Below are positions 49,666 to 61,213 of a stretch of DNA of 64,000 nt, one piece after another (within the stretch, counting starts at the first letter, position 1; the number at the start of each line of letters is the position of its first letter). The translations under genes were made by a program, and so were the position numbers. The DNA comes from Ananas comosus (Eukaryota; Streptophyta; Magnoliopsida; Poales; Bromeliaceae): NCBI RefSeq assembly GCF_001540865.1, contig NC_033623.1, positions 248,001 to 312,000 on the forward strand, given 5' to 3'. The notes under the pieces are model-generated. The model was not told the DNA's origin. It worked only from the letters and a program-made list of their open reading frames with translations, and made no database searches.

Positions 49666-50821
49666 CGGCCTGCAAGAGTTGCAGAAATGGCAAACTACTT
49701 CCTCTCTGGCCAACAACCAGGCAGCATTTGGTTCAAGGACAAAGCCATTCAGGCGAAAATGTACAGAGAGCCGCTAAAGTGGCAATGCAATTTCCCTGCC
49801 CTGCAGCCCCAGGCAAGGAGGAATCCTGGGAACAAGCCCCTCAACTAAGGTCATGTTGAAAGAAGGCCTTTGTTTTTCTTTTCCTGCAGAAAATGGCCAA
49901 AGGGGACACATTTGCTCTCTTTCTTTTTCTTTTTTTTTCTTTTGTCCTCTTCTTCTTCTTCTTCTTCTTTCTAAGAGAAATCCAGCAGGCACCTTGGATT
50001 TGTTTTTTTTTTTTTTTTTTGAGGGAAAGAAACTTTTGCTCTGTTTCAGTGGAAAAGAACCAGTGAATGCAACAAGAGAGAGTGGAAAGAAAAAAAAAAC
50101 CTAATTTCAAAGTTCGAAAAACAAAATGATCATCAAAGAATTCACAAGAAACAAATACAAATTGATAAAATGGTAAAATGGTAATACCAAGAACAAAACG
50201 ATAACGAATATATGACGAGCTTCCAATAATACCTTCGATTTTCTCAGCAAAAGGGAAGGAAAGAAAACAAAAGCAATGCTCAGATTACCTGGACAAAATG
50301 ACTATTTTAATGGCCGATGTGGCATGTTCGTAAGTTCAACGATGTAGAACAAAAGCAACGCTCAAAGTAATGCCATCCCTTTTCCCTCACCAAATAAATA
50401 GTGAAGAAGAAATTTATCCAACAGAATTGATTTATTGATACTCAAAAAGCTCCAAAAAATAGGGAAAGTATGATTCAAATACTAAATTGTTCATCCAACA
50501 ATTTGAGTTGAAAAGTCAAAATCAAAATTTTAAGAAAAAATATATGCAATAAATCAAACTGAAACCCCCCAAATAAAACAGAAAAAAGAACAGCAAGTGA
50601 GAAAGATGTTAAAGGTAGAGAGATGAAAAGATCAACAGAGATTCCACTCTCGTAACGACTGTGTAGCTGCAGCAAGCCTGCCCAACAGCAGGCCACCCAG
50701 CTGCCATGCCAACATCAGTAGAGAGAGAATTGAGCCGTAAATGGAAAATTTGAAGTTTCCGTTTTCCGCTGTTTTTCGGCGGAGAACGAAAACTCTCTGG
50801 AGGATGATGGTCTCTTACCCT

Positions 50822-50858
<37 letters not shown>

Positions 50859-50861
<3 letters not shown>

Positions 50862-51087
50862 CTAGGCAAGAATACTATTAATAGCACCAAGTTATAGGTA
50901 CTATCAGTTTTTCGGCTCTTCGATGAAGGATGTGCGGTTATAATGACAGTGATCCCTCTAGAGTTTAGTGAGTGGTTGGTAGAACAATATGATCTAAGGA
51001 GTGGAACTAGTCGAAGGGATAGATCTAATGGAGAAAAATTTGGTAACATCAAGTGTTTGGTGCTATTGATAGCACTGTAGCGGGCCT
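50859..51087. mobile_element. Fold-back MITE, family C, at the right edge of the array
   Basis: Left end AACTAGGCAAGAATACTATT-AATAGCACCAAG; right end TTTGGTGCTATTGATAGCACTGTAGCGGG. (TA)n flanks on the left (50826-50858). Confidence 0.75.
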
Positions 51088-51868
51088 CATATTTATATAT
51101 TATATCCATGTTATTATATATTATAGAACTAGGCTGGAATACATATAGATGATGATGATGATGATGATTATACTAATATATATAGATATAAATATTAATT
51201 ATATAAATATAATATGATAATTATTTATATAAATAATGATACATAATATAACAGAACAAAAATATTTAAAATTATTTTTCATTCAAATTTTTTCTTTCAA
51301 TCAAACAAGCATTGGAAAGCTCCTTTTTTCCCCTACAAATAAAACGTTAAAGAGCGTTTTTTTTTCCATCGAAATTTCTTTTCCACCGAAAATTATCTTT
51401 CACAGTTTTACGTTGAACCAAACGGACCCTAAATGGAAAATGAGCTATAAACCACAGGGGAGCAAAAAAGAGTAAAACTTTTGGAATCACGGAGTGGCAA
51501 AGTAAAAATGAGCTAAAACACGGGGGGCAATTTGAAGTTTACCCTTTCTTTTTTCATGATCCATTGGGGAAAAAAGAAAATGAATGAAAATTTTTGAAGG
51601 ATATGTTCATTGTGATGAGGAAAAGAAAGAATAGTGCAACGCTTACATACAATTTCCACAGGATGCGATCCGATTGGCTCGGTCCACGGATGGCGCGGTG
51701 GACCAGGTCTAGGATTTGGCTTCAAACCCCTCCCGGTGCGCCGCGGCGGCGCTAGGCCCTCCGGCCACCGCACCCACCGAGGATACTAGGGTTCATAGCA
51801 GTAGCTTGTTGCCTCATAGTCGGCGTCGTATGCGGACGCGCGATGAGGTGGACGAGGCGAGGGGTCGC
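51088..51868. other. Intergenic region right of the array
   Basis: Includes an AT-rich stretch with a GATGATGATG run (about 51150-51168), the right end of a family A MITE (about 51450-51546), and a MITE-like end AACCAAACGGACCCTAA near 51416-51432. No gene seen. Confidence 0.45.
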
Positions 51869-51905
51869 ATGGAGACCACGCTCCTCCTCCGCCATTGTTG
51901 CGAAA

Positions 51906-51949
<44 letters not shown>

Positions 51950-52100
51950 GATGAGATGAGGGATCGCATGGAGAACACGCTCCTCCTCCGCCATTGCTGC
52001 TCAAATAGCGAGCGAGAGAGAGAGAGAACGCGCTACCTCCGAATTAGGGTTTCTGGGGAAGAAGAAGACGACGAAGAAGACAAAGAGGTGGGCGTAGGGC
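51869..52100 (-). repeat. Short duplication around a possible leader exon, with (GA)n spacer
   Basis: TCGCATGGAGA-CACGCTCCTCCTCCGCCATTG occurs at about 51866-51898 and 51963-51996, separated by a (GA)n run. On the minus strand both copies begin ATGGCGGAGGAGGAGCG. Upstream on that strand (52030-52080) is AAACCCTAATTCGGAG followed by GTAGCG, which looks like a leader with a telo-box-like AAACCCTA and a donor site. It may be the 5' end of a minus-strand transcript reading into the array. No downstream coding exon was identified. Confidence 0.4.
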
Positions 52101-55100
52101 TCGTTGGTTTTATTTAGTGTTTTCATGGCGAATCAAAGCCGTTGGATGGGTAACGGAGGGCCGTGATCAAGAATCTAGAATAATCCGACTACACGAATTT
52201 CCAAAATTGCCCTTCCCCTCTTTCTCGCTCGTCGTTGTTCGTGCGTGATCAGAAAAGTTACATTGACGGAAATGCCCCTCCTCTCTTCCCCTTTCTTCAT
52301 CATTGCCCCCAACCGCCTCGGAAATCGTGAAGTGTCAGATTTAATGCTGTACAGTTGCCAATTAATTTTAAACGATTGAGTTAACCATTCATTAAATTAA
52401 AATCATAAATAATTTTGTTAAAAATAATGAATTTAAATTATTTAAAGAGCTTAAAATATTATCATCCAATCTGCGAAGTTTTGGCAACCGAAGGAAAAGA
52501 AAATGAATGGAGTTCTACAATTGGAAAAAAAAAAAAAAGAAACAGAAAAACAAACAATAGCAACAAATACCTAATAAAGAGGAAATTGAAATAACCAAGT
52601 CTTGCAGATACGAAAACAACATCAGCGAAGCGAAAACATGCATGCAATAAAAATAAGGAATCCGAATAACACCAAACAGCAGTGAAAGCCGCTAAATAGT
52701 GCGGTCGCCGTGAAGTGAAACACACAAAAAAAAAGAAAAAAAAAGGAAAAATCATGAATATAAAAAAACCCAATACTGCACCAGAAACATCAGATGTTGC
52801 AGTACATGAGCCAACTTCTAGACAGGATTCTTTAGTAGCAGCTACATCCACATTCAATGATGCTCATAGACTTATAACAGGCATATAATATGAAGCTATC
52901 AGAAGAAGCACTTTGGGCATAAGCCCATGGAAGCAGAAGCAGCAAATACATGATTTTATCCACATGCGAACAAATCTCGAAGGCGAGTACGTATGATAAT
53001 TACCTCTGCGAAGAAAAGAAGAAAAAATTCAATACCAGCTCACTAGCAAAGTACCATTTTGGCATCAGAAGCAATTGAACTTGCAATTGAGACATCAAAT
53101 TGTCAGATTTGTCGTCATCCTCTCTTCATTCCAGTAGTCTCACAACAATAAGTGCACAACTTGAAGACAGAAGAAAAACATATTACCAGCCAGAATGTCA
53201 ACCAAACATCACCTCTCTCTTTAGTCGCAGCGTCAAAGTTCTACCGAAGCAACACCAGGTAATAAAGGGGTGACTTGCGATAAAACTTGCAAGTGATATT
53301 AGTAGTTAAATAAACTAAACACACATTAAGGCTTGCACAACTCAGGAGCTATCCTCTAGGAAAGTCTTTAGACAAGGATTAGTTTGCGTACGGAAAAAAG
53401 ATGATGAAAGCATAATTTAGTGTTGCATCTCCTTTATACTTTACAGTTAAGCAAAAGAACCAAACGAAGCTCAATGTCGAACACTGTAAAAGAACCAAAC
53501 GAAGCTCAATGTCAAACACTGAATTAATAAGTAACTGATATAGTTACCAGCAGCAGTAGCATCTCCATTAAATGAAAAATCATGCGAAAGTTTTAAATGA
53601 TACGAAAAGCTCTTGACAAAGATCTATCTCTCACTGGCATGCACAACACAGGTAACAAACATGATGCTCCAAAGTATCAAACTCTCGATAACCTCTTAAT
53701 AACCATTTCATCTTCAGATCCTTCCCTAAGTGGCTCTTCAAACAGTTACACTTGCAGCAATATTAGATCCTCAATTAAATAGAAAACCATGTAACAGTAT
53801 CAGGAATTCTATCAACAAAGAAGTTGTCATAGTCCACGGCATAAAAATGAAGCATGACACTTTGAGGACATCACTCTTCATGTTTTCTAGCAAAGTGTAC
53901 ATAACATACTCCCATCCAACTAGCCTAATAATAGTAATCACTGATTGGAATGAGATCCAGGTAATTCAGAATCACTCGCTCCATCTAGTCACTCCTCTTT
54001 CAGATTTTCCCGCAGAGACGCACCCACCAATACTTCAATAAATAAGCACGAAAGGGACCATATGTTCAAACATTACAATCAGATATAAGTATGGTTACTC
54101 TCACAGAAGACGGACTCCGACCTTCTTCCTAGAATCAAAAACAAGAATCCCAATAAACTAAAAAAAAAACAAAAGAACCCTGAACAACAGAACAAAAGTA
54201 ACACAGGTTGAGAAGCAAAGTTATACCTTTCTTGCCATTTCAAGCTTGAAATCTATATTTTACAATTAATGCGGCTTAATACTTTGCGATATGCAGCTCT
54301 TCCTACGTTGCCTTATTTGGTGACTAAGGAACTTAACGTAGAGAATAACACTAACATTGATAAATCTAGAGTCATCCATTTTTTGATGCAATTGGGAGAA
54401 GGTAGACGCCCTCTTGCTTTGCTTAAGATACGCATAAGCACACAAGGATAAAAGTATTGGTCCGAGAATTTAAGATGAGCAACAACAAATTTAAACATGA
54501 AATTCTGATGAAATAAAAAATGGATAGCTTCCAAAAGAATCTTAAACTATGAAAGTAAAGATACAACATATTCAGCTGAAACTAAGGAATTCAGTGTGGC
54601 ACTGTCTCAGAACAGTACCTGGCATTCTATGTCAGGATGCGGAAAAGTAACAGCGAAAGATACAAACATAAAATGCATTCGCCAAGAATTCAAATAACTT
54701 AAGCCCGGTTGAAGTACAGCAGAACAACATAAAATTTTTCACTTGGTAAAAAGAAAAAACAATGCAAATTAATCACACACATGCATAATGATGAAAAGCA
54801 TCAAACAGAGAAAGAGAACATACTTAAAAGTGAAGAAACATAAGCACTCATCATTGCTCTCAAAAAACAAGAAAAAACAAAGACACTCATCATTTACGAC
54901 CCTAAACAATTGGTTATCCTAAATCCTAAAACAAAAAAAAGCTAAAAAGCTTATTTAAAGAGATCAAATAGAATGAAGTAACAAACTTACCTATAAGGTA
55001 TACCACTCTGTAAAAGGAAAATATCTGTATGAAATGTTTAACTAATTTATAGTGGCACTAGTGTATTATCTAAACTTAACCAGAATATCCTAGAGAATTG

Positions 55101-55337
55101 TCATAAAACTCGAACAATTGAACTCGTGAGGATTAATACCTAATTCAGCCCAATAAGAAGTAGACCATAGAATCAATTAAAGCCAATGCCTTTGCGCATC
55201 TAATTAACATATCTAAAGCAAATTGCACCAAAACGAACAAATCGACACGGAAATGAGAAATATATTTTCACCAAACAGACTATCTTTTCATTAATTCATA
55301 TTTTATTAGAATAAAGTTTTCTCCTTTTTTTCCCCAC
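52101..55337. other. Gene-poor region downstream of CAF1
   Basis: No conserved coding exon found. It probably includes the CAF1 3'UTR at its right end. Several minus-strand donor-like and acceptor-like sites occur (for example TTCTTCGCAG|AG near 53008 and CTGCTG|GTAAC near 53552), so a spliced non-coding or UTR region is possible but unproven. A 35-bp direct repeat (AAAAGAACCAAACGAAGCTC...) is at 53453-53522. Confidence 0.4.
53453..53522. repeat. Two-unit direct repeat, 35 bp period
   Basis: The unit AAAAGAACCAAACGAAGCTC plus 15 more bases occurs twice in a row with two differences. Confidence 0.85.
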
Positions 55338-56183
55338 TCAATGAGTGTTCAACCCATTCTCCACACCGAGACCATACAACACGCCGGCGTACTTTTCGGT
55401 GGAGCCGTTGAAGAACGACTCCTTCAACTTCCTGAAGGTACAGGACGTGAGCAAGCTATCGGACCCGGCCTGGTGGCAGATCCCGACGCGCTCGACTTCG
55501 AGCAATTCGGCGAGCTTGTTGAGGCCCCCGTGGAGGCTGTTGCAGAACTTCATGAGGTGCTTGATGTCGTAGACCATGGGGAAGTAGATCTTGATGAGGG
55601 CGAAGAAGCCGGCCTGGGTGTCGGGGAGGTTCTGGCAAGTGAGGAGCTTGAGGAGGTAGCCGAAGTCGTAGCCGCTGTGGAAGGTGACCCAGTGGACGGA
55701 GTCGTTGAGCACGATGCCGGACGACATGAGCAGCTCGGCGAAGCGGTGGGCGTCGATGCCCTTCTCGTTGTTCTTCTTGAAGTCGATGCCGCTCTGGCGG
55801 AGGAGCTCGATGGAGTCGGAGGCGTAGACGTCGCGGTGGGCGTCGAACTCGCGGAAATTGAACTGCCAGACGCAGCCGCGGCCGGTGCCGCAGGTGGGGA
55901 GGTTGCCGGCGGCGTCGGAGAAGGTGAGGCCGAGCTGGATGAGCTTGAGCAGGTCGACGTTGGCCTTGAGGGTGGCGTAGTTGAAGTCGGAGTTGGTCTT
56001 GAAGCTCCCCAGGGGGCGGAGGACGATCCCGGGGAACTCCGTGTCCATCGCCACGTACGGGAACTCGTCGACGATGTCGCGGATCAGGGCGAACTCCGAC
56101 TCGAGGTTCTCGCCCCACACCTCGCGGATCTGCACCGTCTCGTTCTTCGGCAGGATCGCGCTCGACATCTCCGGACCATCCAA
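55338..56183 (-). CDS. CAF1: CCR4-associated factor 1 (CAF1) deadenylase, intronless, 281 aa
   Basis: Catalytic mRNA poly(A) ribonuclease of the CCR4-NOT complex; it starts mRNA decay in the cytoplasm and P-bodies. All DEDDh nuclease residues are visible: Asp47 and Glu49 (MDTEFPG), Asp173 ([10 protein letters not shown]), and His237 with Asp242 (HQAGSD). Family landmarks include [10 protein letters not shown] near the start, [18 protein letters not shown] and [14 protein letters not shown]. The length and single-exon structure are normal for plant CAF1. Met6 (MSSAILPK) is an alternative start. The leader (56184-56530) contains AAACCCTA telo-box-like sequences on the gene strand. The C-terminus GVENGLNTH precedes the stop directly. 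Confidence 0.95.
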   Translation of the reverse strand: MDGPEMSSAILPKNETVQIREVWGENLESEFALIRDIVDEFPYVAMDTEFPGIVLRPLGSFKTNSDFNYATLKANVDLLKLIQLGLTFSDAAGNLPTCGTGRGCVWQFNFREFDAHRDVYASDSIELLRQSGIDFKKNNEKGIDAHRFAELLMSSGIVLNDSVHWVTFHSGYDFGYLLKLLTCQNLPDTQAGFFALIKIYFPMVYDIKHLMKFCNSLHGGLNKLAELLEVERVGICHQAGSDSLLTSCTFRKLKESFFNGSTEKYAGVLYGLGVENGLNTH

Positions 56184-56530
56184 AACCTCGCGGAAACCCT
56201 AGGAATCGGGGACGGAGAGCACGGATCTAGCGCGGGCGAGGGGGGATTCGGGCACGATCGGCGTGGATCTGGGGAGAGGAAACTAGGGTTTGTGGGGATT
56301 TTGAAGGGGGGATGCGCGGGGTCAAAGGGGGTGGGCGATGATGAGGATGCGGAGAACGTCGTCGTCGTTCCCCTGAGCTAGGGTTTACTCGTTTTCAAAA
56401 TCGCATCGGCGTCGGCGAGAGGAAGGTGAAGCGAAGAAGAGTCGAAAGAGCGATAAAGAGAGAGAGGTGAAATGACGAGGATTGGGGCGGCGAGGAATTA
56501 GAAGAGGAGAAGGGGAGGTAAAATTGCGCG
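56184..56530 (-). promoter_or_regulatory. CAF1 leader and promoter region
   Basis: GC-rich sequence directly upstream of the CAF1 start. On the minus strand it carries AAACCCTAG-type motifs (complements of CTAGGGTTT near 56284 and 56378) and short GA/CT-rich tracts near 56440-56470. These are common in promoters of constitutive plant genes. Confidence 0.45.
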
Positions 56531-59500
56531 GATAAGCCCCTGTACTATTCCTTTATATCAACTCCCTCCCTGGAATTTTCACTTTTTTGTCCCCACTCAA
56601 AAACACATGTCCCCACTCAAAAACACAAATAATCGCTATATGTCTTTACACCTCTCGTCCTCTGTTTTGAATTGTGATAAAATTGCGCTACATACGATAA
56701 AAAAAAAGAATAAAATTTTAATACTGACTGTTCTCGACGCGAGACTATCATATTTACTATTTTATCACATAAATTAGCACGAATTTCAAAGCAGCTGAAC
56801 AGTGAATGTGATCGTCTTTCATATTAGTGGGACAATTCTTATCAAAATTTTGTTCAGTCAGATATATGATATTTATTTTGGTACGTAATATTATATTCGG
56901 TGTATTGCAATGAGTCGATTACGATATGTAATATATAACTGCATTAAGTGTTAGACTGATTTCAATACCAAATGGGTCGTTAATATTAAAAAAGCGCCAA
57001 CAATGTTAGATCGAAAGGAGTCGGGATGATAGCATGTGGAAATATAATTTTTTGGTTTCAATAAGACAACAGAAATTACATATTAATAAAAAAAATATGA
57101 TATGCGTAATATTTCATTACAAAAATAAATAAACAAAAAAGAACCTCTTATCATTTTTTATCATCATATACAATGCATCAAAATACCAATCAAGAATTTA
57201 AAAAGTTATAAAGATCATTATTTCAGTTTCTAACATTCATTGCGTTCTATTAAACAGGTCCTTTTTGTAATTCACTGTATTTAATTATTTTCACACCATA
57301 TATATTTATAACTTAGTAAAAATTTTATCGCAAAAATCATAACAAATAGATCAACATCAAACTTTGACATATACTAATCTTTAATATCTGATCTGTAAAT
57401 ATAATTTAATTCATTCATGAAATAAACTTTTAGACTTTGTTCAAAATTATATATCAAATTAATTTATTTTACAAAAATAGAATGTAAAATGATTATTTTC
57501 TCAAGAAAAAGGTAAAATGTTTTTCAACAAGTGTATCAGTGCAGCATTTGTAGCCCTTCACAATTAAAATAAGAATCAAATAAGAATTTAATATATTACA
57601 GGGACTTCTCCGTAAATTTTACTTTAGAAAGCAATGGAGAGCACGGGCGAGCAACGGTGCGGTGAACTGCTGGTGTCGGTTACGCCCGATATTTAAAGCC
57701 CACGCGTCGCGATCCAACAGGCTGAGCGAGGAGCGTGGGCCCTCGTCGTCTCTCCATTCATAACGCGACACGTGTCCGTTTGGTTTTCGAACGTGGCGGG
57801 GCCCGCGGAGAAGGTACCGACTTTGGTCACCTCGAGCCTCGCGAGAGTGACGTGGAGCTTTTTAGTTTATTCAACTTAATTTCAAATTTTAAATTAATTT
57901 GCTTTATTAATTTAAACTAATTTGATTATTACTAATTAGGGTGCGTAAAAAAGAAAATGCTAGATCTATAATAAATTGGAACACTTATAATGGACGGTTG
58001 TGATTCTACGATAAGAATGATTTGAGTGAGAGTAAATACGGATATGAAAATAAGAAAAAAATTAAAATCATATGAACTAAATTTCAGTTGAGAGCTCGAT
58101 TCAAATATATAAAAATTAACCTACTCTTATCCGCCTCGAATATGTGACGAATAAAAAAAATATAACTTAAAATTTAATTTAATATTAATTCCAACAAAAA
58201 TTACCATTGGAAACAGGGATGACAAGGGCGTTGACATATTCGGAATAAAATTTTAAATATTTTTAAAATTCAATATACGATAAATTGTAGAAAAATAAAA
58301 TGCGAAACACAATATATAATGAATTTATCGTATTTAATTTTTTAAAAAATAAAAAATTGCTACTAAAGTTTGTCAGATCGTTGGCGTTAATTGTTAATCC
58401 GAAAAATTCGAGTTGTCAAAAAGATATAAACAATTCACTTTAGCATATAGGTAAAGCGCCAACGGATTTCGATATGCTATTTCGAATTGACTCAGCTCAA
58501 TTTGACCTTCCGTCATGTCGAACATGTTTCGACTCAATTTGGTTTCTCACCGGCCACCACAGCGCAGGATGCTGGCTCCATTAAACCAACAATCCTCTCC
58601 CCGAGCACATACATAAATTCGTAGCGTGCGACAATCGAAACTCTAGCTGTTAAAAAGATACGATCAATTTATTTAAACTATATAAATACGTTGCTTACGG
58701 ATATCAATTGTAACTTAGTCGAACCAACCTTGCGCCATTTTCGAACACGATTCAGTCCAATCCGACCCCACGTCATTTCGAGCTTATCCTCATTCAATCT
58801 GGCCTCTCACTACACAATAGAATGTTGGCTTTTTTTAAACAACAAAATTAATGATGATGGTGCATTGCACCCTTAGAAACACTATTTGTTTGTTTATTTA
58901 TTTATTAAATTCCTCTCTATCTAATTATTATTTTGTTTTATTATTATTATTATTATAGTTATTATTTTGGGTCCCACATGAGATATTCCATTCCAATGGG
59001 CTATGGTTCCTTATGAACATTGGATGGTGTACTCCGAAAAGGACAACAAATATAATTTTTAGAAAAATTGTAAATAAATGATGAGTGGTGGGGTAAAGTG
59101 CTAAAATGCGCGTTGGAAAGTGAGACCACGTCCATAGAATCAGAGATATATATATATATATATATATCACAAAATTTTGCAAAATTTGGCGACACACATG
59201 ATGCACGAGTTCCTATCATATTTTTTACTTTATTATTATTATTATAATATATTTTAAAAAATTATAACTTAATTATTTTTTAAGGCATGGTAAGCAAAAA
59301 GGTTAAATATATTTTTTAAAGCATAGGGAGTAAAAATTAAAACATGTTAAATCATATGGGAGCAAATTATAATTTACCTAATATATCCGGAGTGAAGAAG
59401 TTTAAATTATTATTGGATATAATATATCTGATTTGGTACTATTAAAAACTGCTCTTGATGTATCAATTACTAATTTTTTTTTGGAGAGGTTTGGTTTTTC

Positions 59501-60437
59501 GTGCATTAATACTAAAAGAGCACAGCTGAGGATCTGTTTGTTTTCGTTGATCTTAAACATTGAGCTCATGATCGACTTTGAGAAAGTCATAAGTGATGTT
59601 GTTTGTTTTCGCAGTAGAATCGCGAGATTAGTCGAACTTCCGCTAACAATTGTACAGTAAATCAGTCATTTGATTTTGATAAAATGAGAAGCGAAGTCGC
59701 GCTCACAGAACTCACAATCGGCGTGTACGTGGAGTACTTGAAATTGTACTAGCAAATATTCGCAACCTCTTTTTTTTTTTTTTTTTTTCGCTTCTTCGAA
59801 GTTTATGCTTTTCCAGTATCAAAATGTCGTTAAAAAATATTTTAATAATTTCTAAGTAAGCTATAATCAGGCCAAACAATTCTTAAATATGCACAAAACT
59901 ATCAAACTTTTTTTTTTTTTATTTTTTGTCCTCCTATTCCTATAATTGTTAGGAGACGTACAACACTCAGTAAACTTTCACAGCAACTTGCTTTGTAAAA
60001 GCCATAATAATAATAATAATGAAACGGACGCTGCATTTGGACGTGTAGATCCATCATTAATGAGTCAACATGTGTCCTTATCTTAAATTGGAGAAAAAAA
60101 GAAAAAAGGTTTGTTAATTAAAACTTTTTAGTTTATTTTATTTTTTAGATTCTTGTTTGTGGTACGCAGAGGAAATGTCCTTGGATCATCAGATCTGGTT
60201 CGGACAAAGACATCAGTGCAACACAAGTCCAATTTGAAGTTTCCATGGAAAAGATCATATGGCTTGTCAAAATTAAAAGTAAAATTATGTGTAGTGCTTT
60301 ATCTCTTTATATCCAAATTATTATTATGTCTAAGTTTAGATTCCTTCAATTATGTGCGCATAGTAAGCTAATGAATATTCGTTTTGAAATTGAGTAATGT
60401 TACTTGCACACATACATATCTATATACACTAATAGAG
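56531..60437. other. Long intergenic region
   Basis: AT-rich with scattered poly(T)/(TA)n/(ATT)n tracts (for example near 58934-58957, 59145-59168, 59770-59788 and 59910-59921). A GC-richer patch lies at 57640-57850. No gene could be supported. Confidence 0.5.
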
Positions 60438-60924
60438 AGAGTCCGGTTACCATATTGCCGATAGTACTAAATGCTTGGTGCTATCAAATTTCCTACCGTT
60501 AGATTTATTCTTTTGATCATTTTCATTCATTATATCATATTATTCAACCAACTGCACATTCAATCCTAGAGGATTACTGTTATCCAAATCAGGGACCACT
60601 ATCATTTTAAATGCACATCTCTTTATTCAAGAGCTGAAAACCTAATAGCATAAAGTGCTTGGTACTATTACAATATAGTAGTGTGTGTATATATATAGAC
60701 CTAGACGGGAATATTATCAATAGCACCAAATTATTGGTGTTATTAGGTTTTCGACTCTTGAATGAAAAAATGTACGATTAGAATGATGTGGGTCCTCTAG
60801 GATTGAGTGAGTTATTGGTTTAATAGTATAATCTAACGGTGAAAATAGTCAAATGGTTAAATCAACGGCAGAAAACTTGATAACACCAAACGCTAGCTTA
60901 GTGCTATCGATAGTATCTCAGTCG

Positions 60925-60930
<6 letters not shown>
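60438..60930. mobile_element. Two adjacent family C fold-back MITEs
   Basis: The first copy (about 60438-60682) starts AGAGTCCGGTTACCATATTGCC and has CACTAAATGCTTGGTGCTATC-type arms. The second (about 60698-60930) starts GACCTAGACGGGAATATTATC and ends TAGTATCTCAGTCGGACTC, running into (CT)n(AT)n at 60926-60981. Both are diverged from the copies in the array. Confidence 0.75.
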
Positions 60931-60983
<53 letters not shown>

Positions 60984-61213
60984 GCTAGTACTACTATACT
61001 CTATGAATATAAACCTTTTTGTACTTATAAGTTTTTGACCGCTATATCTACCTCTTTAACTATTTTCATCTATTAGCTCATATTGTTCAACCAACCATTT
61101 ACTTAACCCTAAGGGACCACAATTATTCTAATTCGGGACCACTATCATTAACTGCCCAAAACTTATGAGTATAAAAATATCTATACTCATAAGATTATAA
61201 TAGCCGAACTCTC
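60984..61213. mobile_element. Family C fold-back MITE, CTTATGAG type
   Basis: Left end TAGTACTACTATACTCTATGAATAT; right end ATACTCATAAGATTATAATAGCCGAACTCTC. Internal phrases TATCTACCTCTTTAACTA and TTAACCCTAAGGGACCAC match other family C members. It adjoins the copy to its left through (CT)n(AT)n. Confidence 0.75.

Larger units (their letters stand above)
39200..50720 (-). repeat. Array of duplicated blocks with exon-like motifs (unknown family)
   Basis: Blocks recur in the same order and orientation. Block A is at about 39640-40260, 45010-45600 and 48300-48880. Block T is at 41215-41320, 47215-47320 and 49050-49135. Block B is at 41340-41570, 47400-48290 and 49170-50075. Block K (5'UTR-like, ending in a splice-donor-like AAG|GTACT on the minus strand) is at 40470-40620, 41670-41830, 46870-47010 and 50100-50275. 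A short block R is at 44220-44340, 44440-44560 and 44930-45010. Motif G occurs eight times (entered separately). Copies are separated by family A and C MITEs and (GA)n/(TA)n runs. No long open frame runs through any copy. It may be a degenerate multi-exon gene array, a non-coding transcription unit or a non-LTR-like repeat; I cannot decide. Confidence 0.7.

Noticed and set aside
52462..52857. 131-codon minus-strand frame with a hydrophobic, Phe-rich tail
   Set aside because: Most of it is translated poly(T) and AT-rich DNA; no start context or family motif supports it.
55341..56381. 346-codon frame on the plus strand opposite CAF1
   Set aside because: It is repetitive Glu/Val/Gly-rich sequence complementary to CAF1, whose own frame has all catalytic residues.
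59769..59789. Poly(T) tract as an RNA polymerase III terminator or SINE tail
   Set aside because: No tRNA-like boxes or body sequence of the SINE family next to it.
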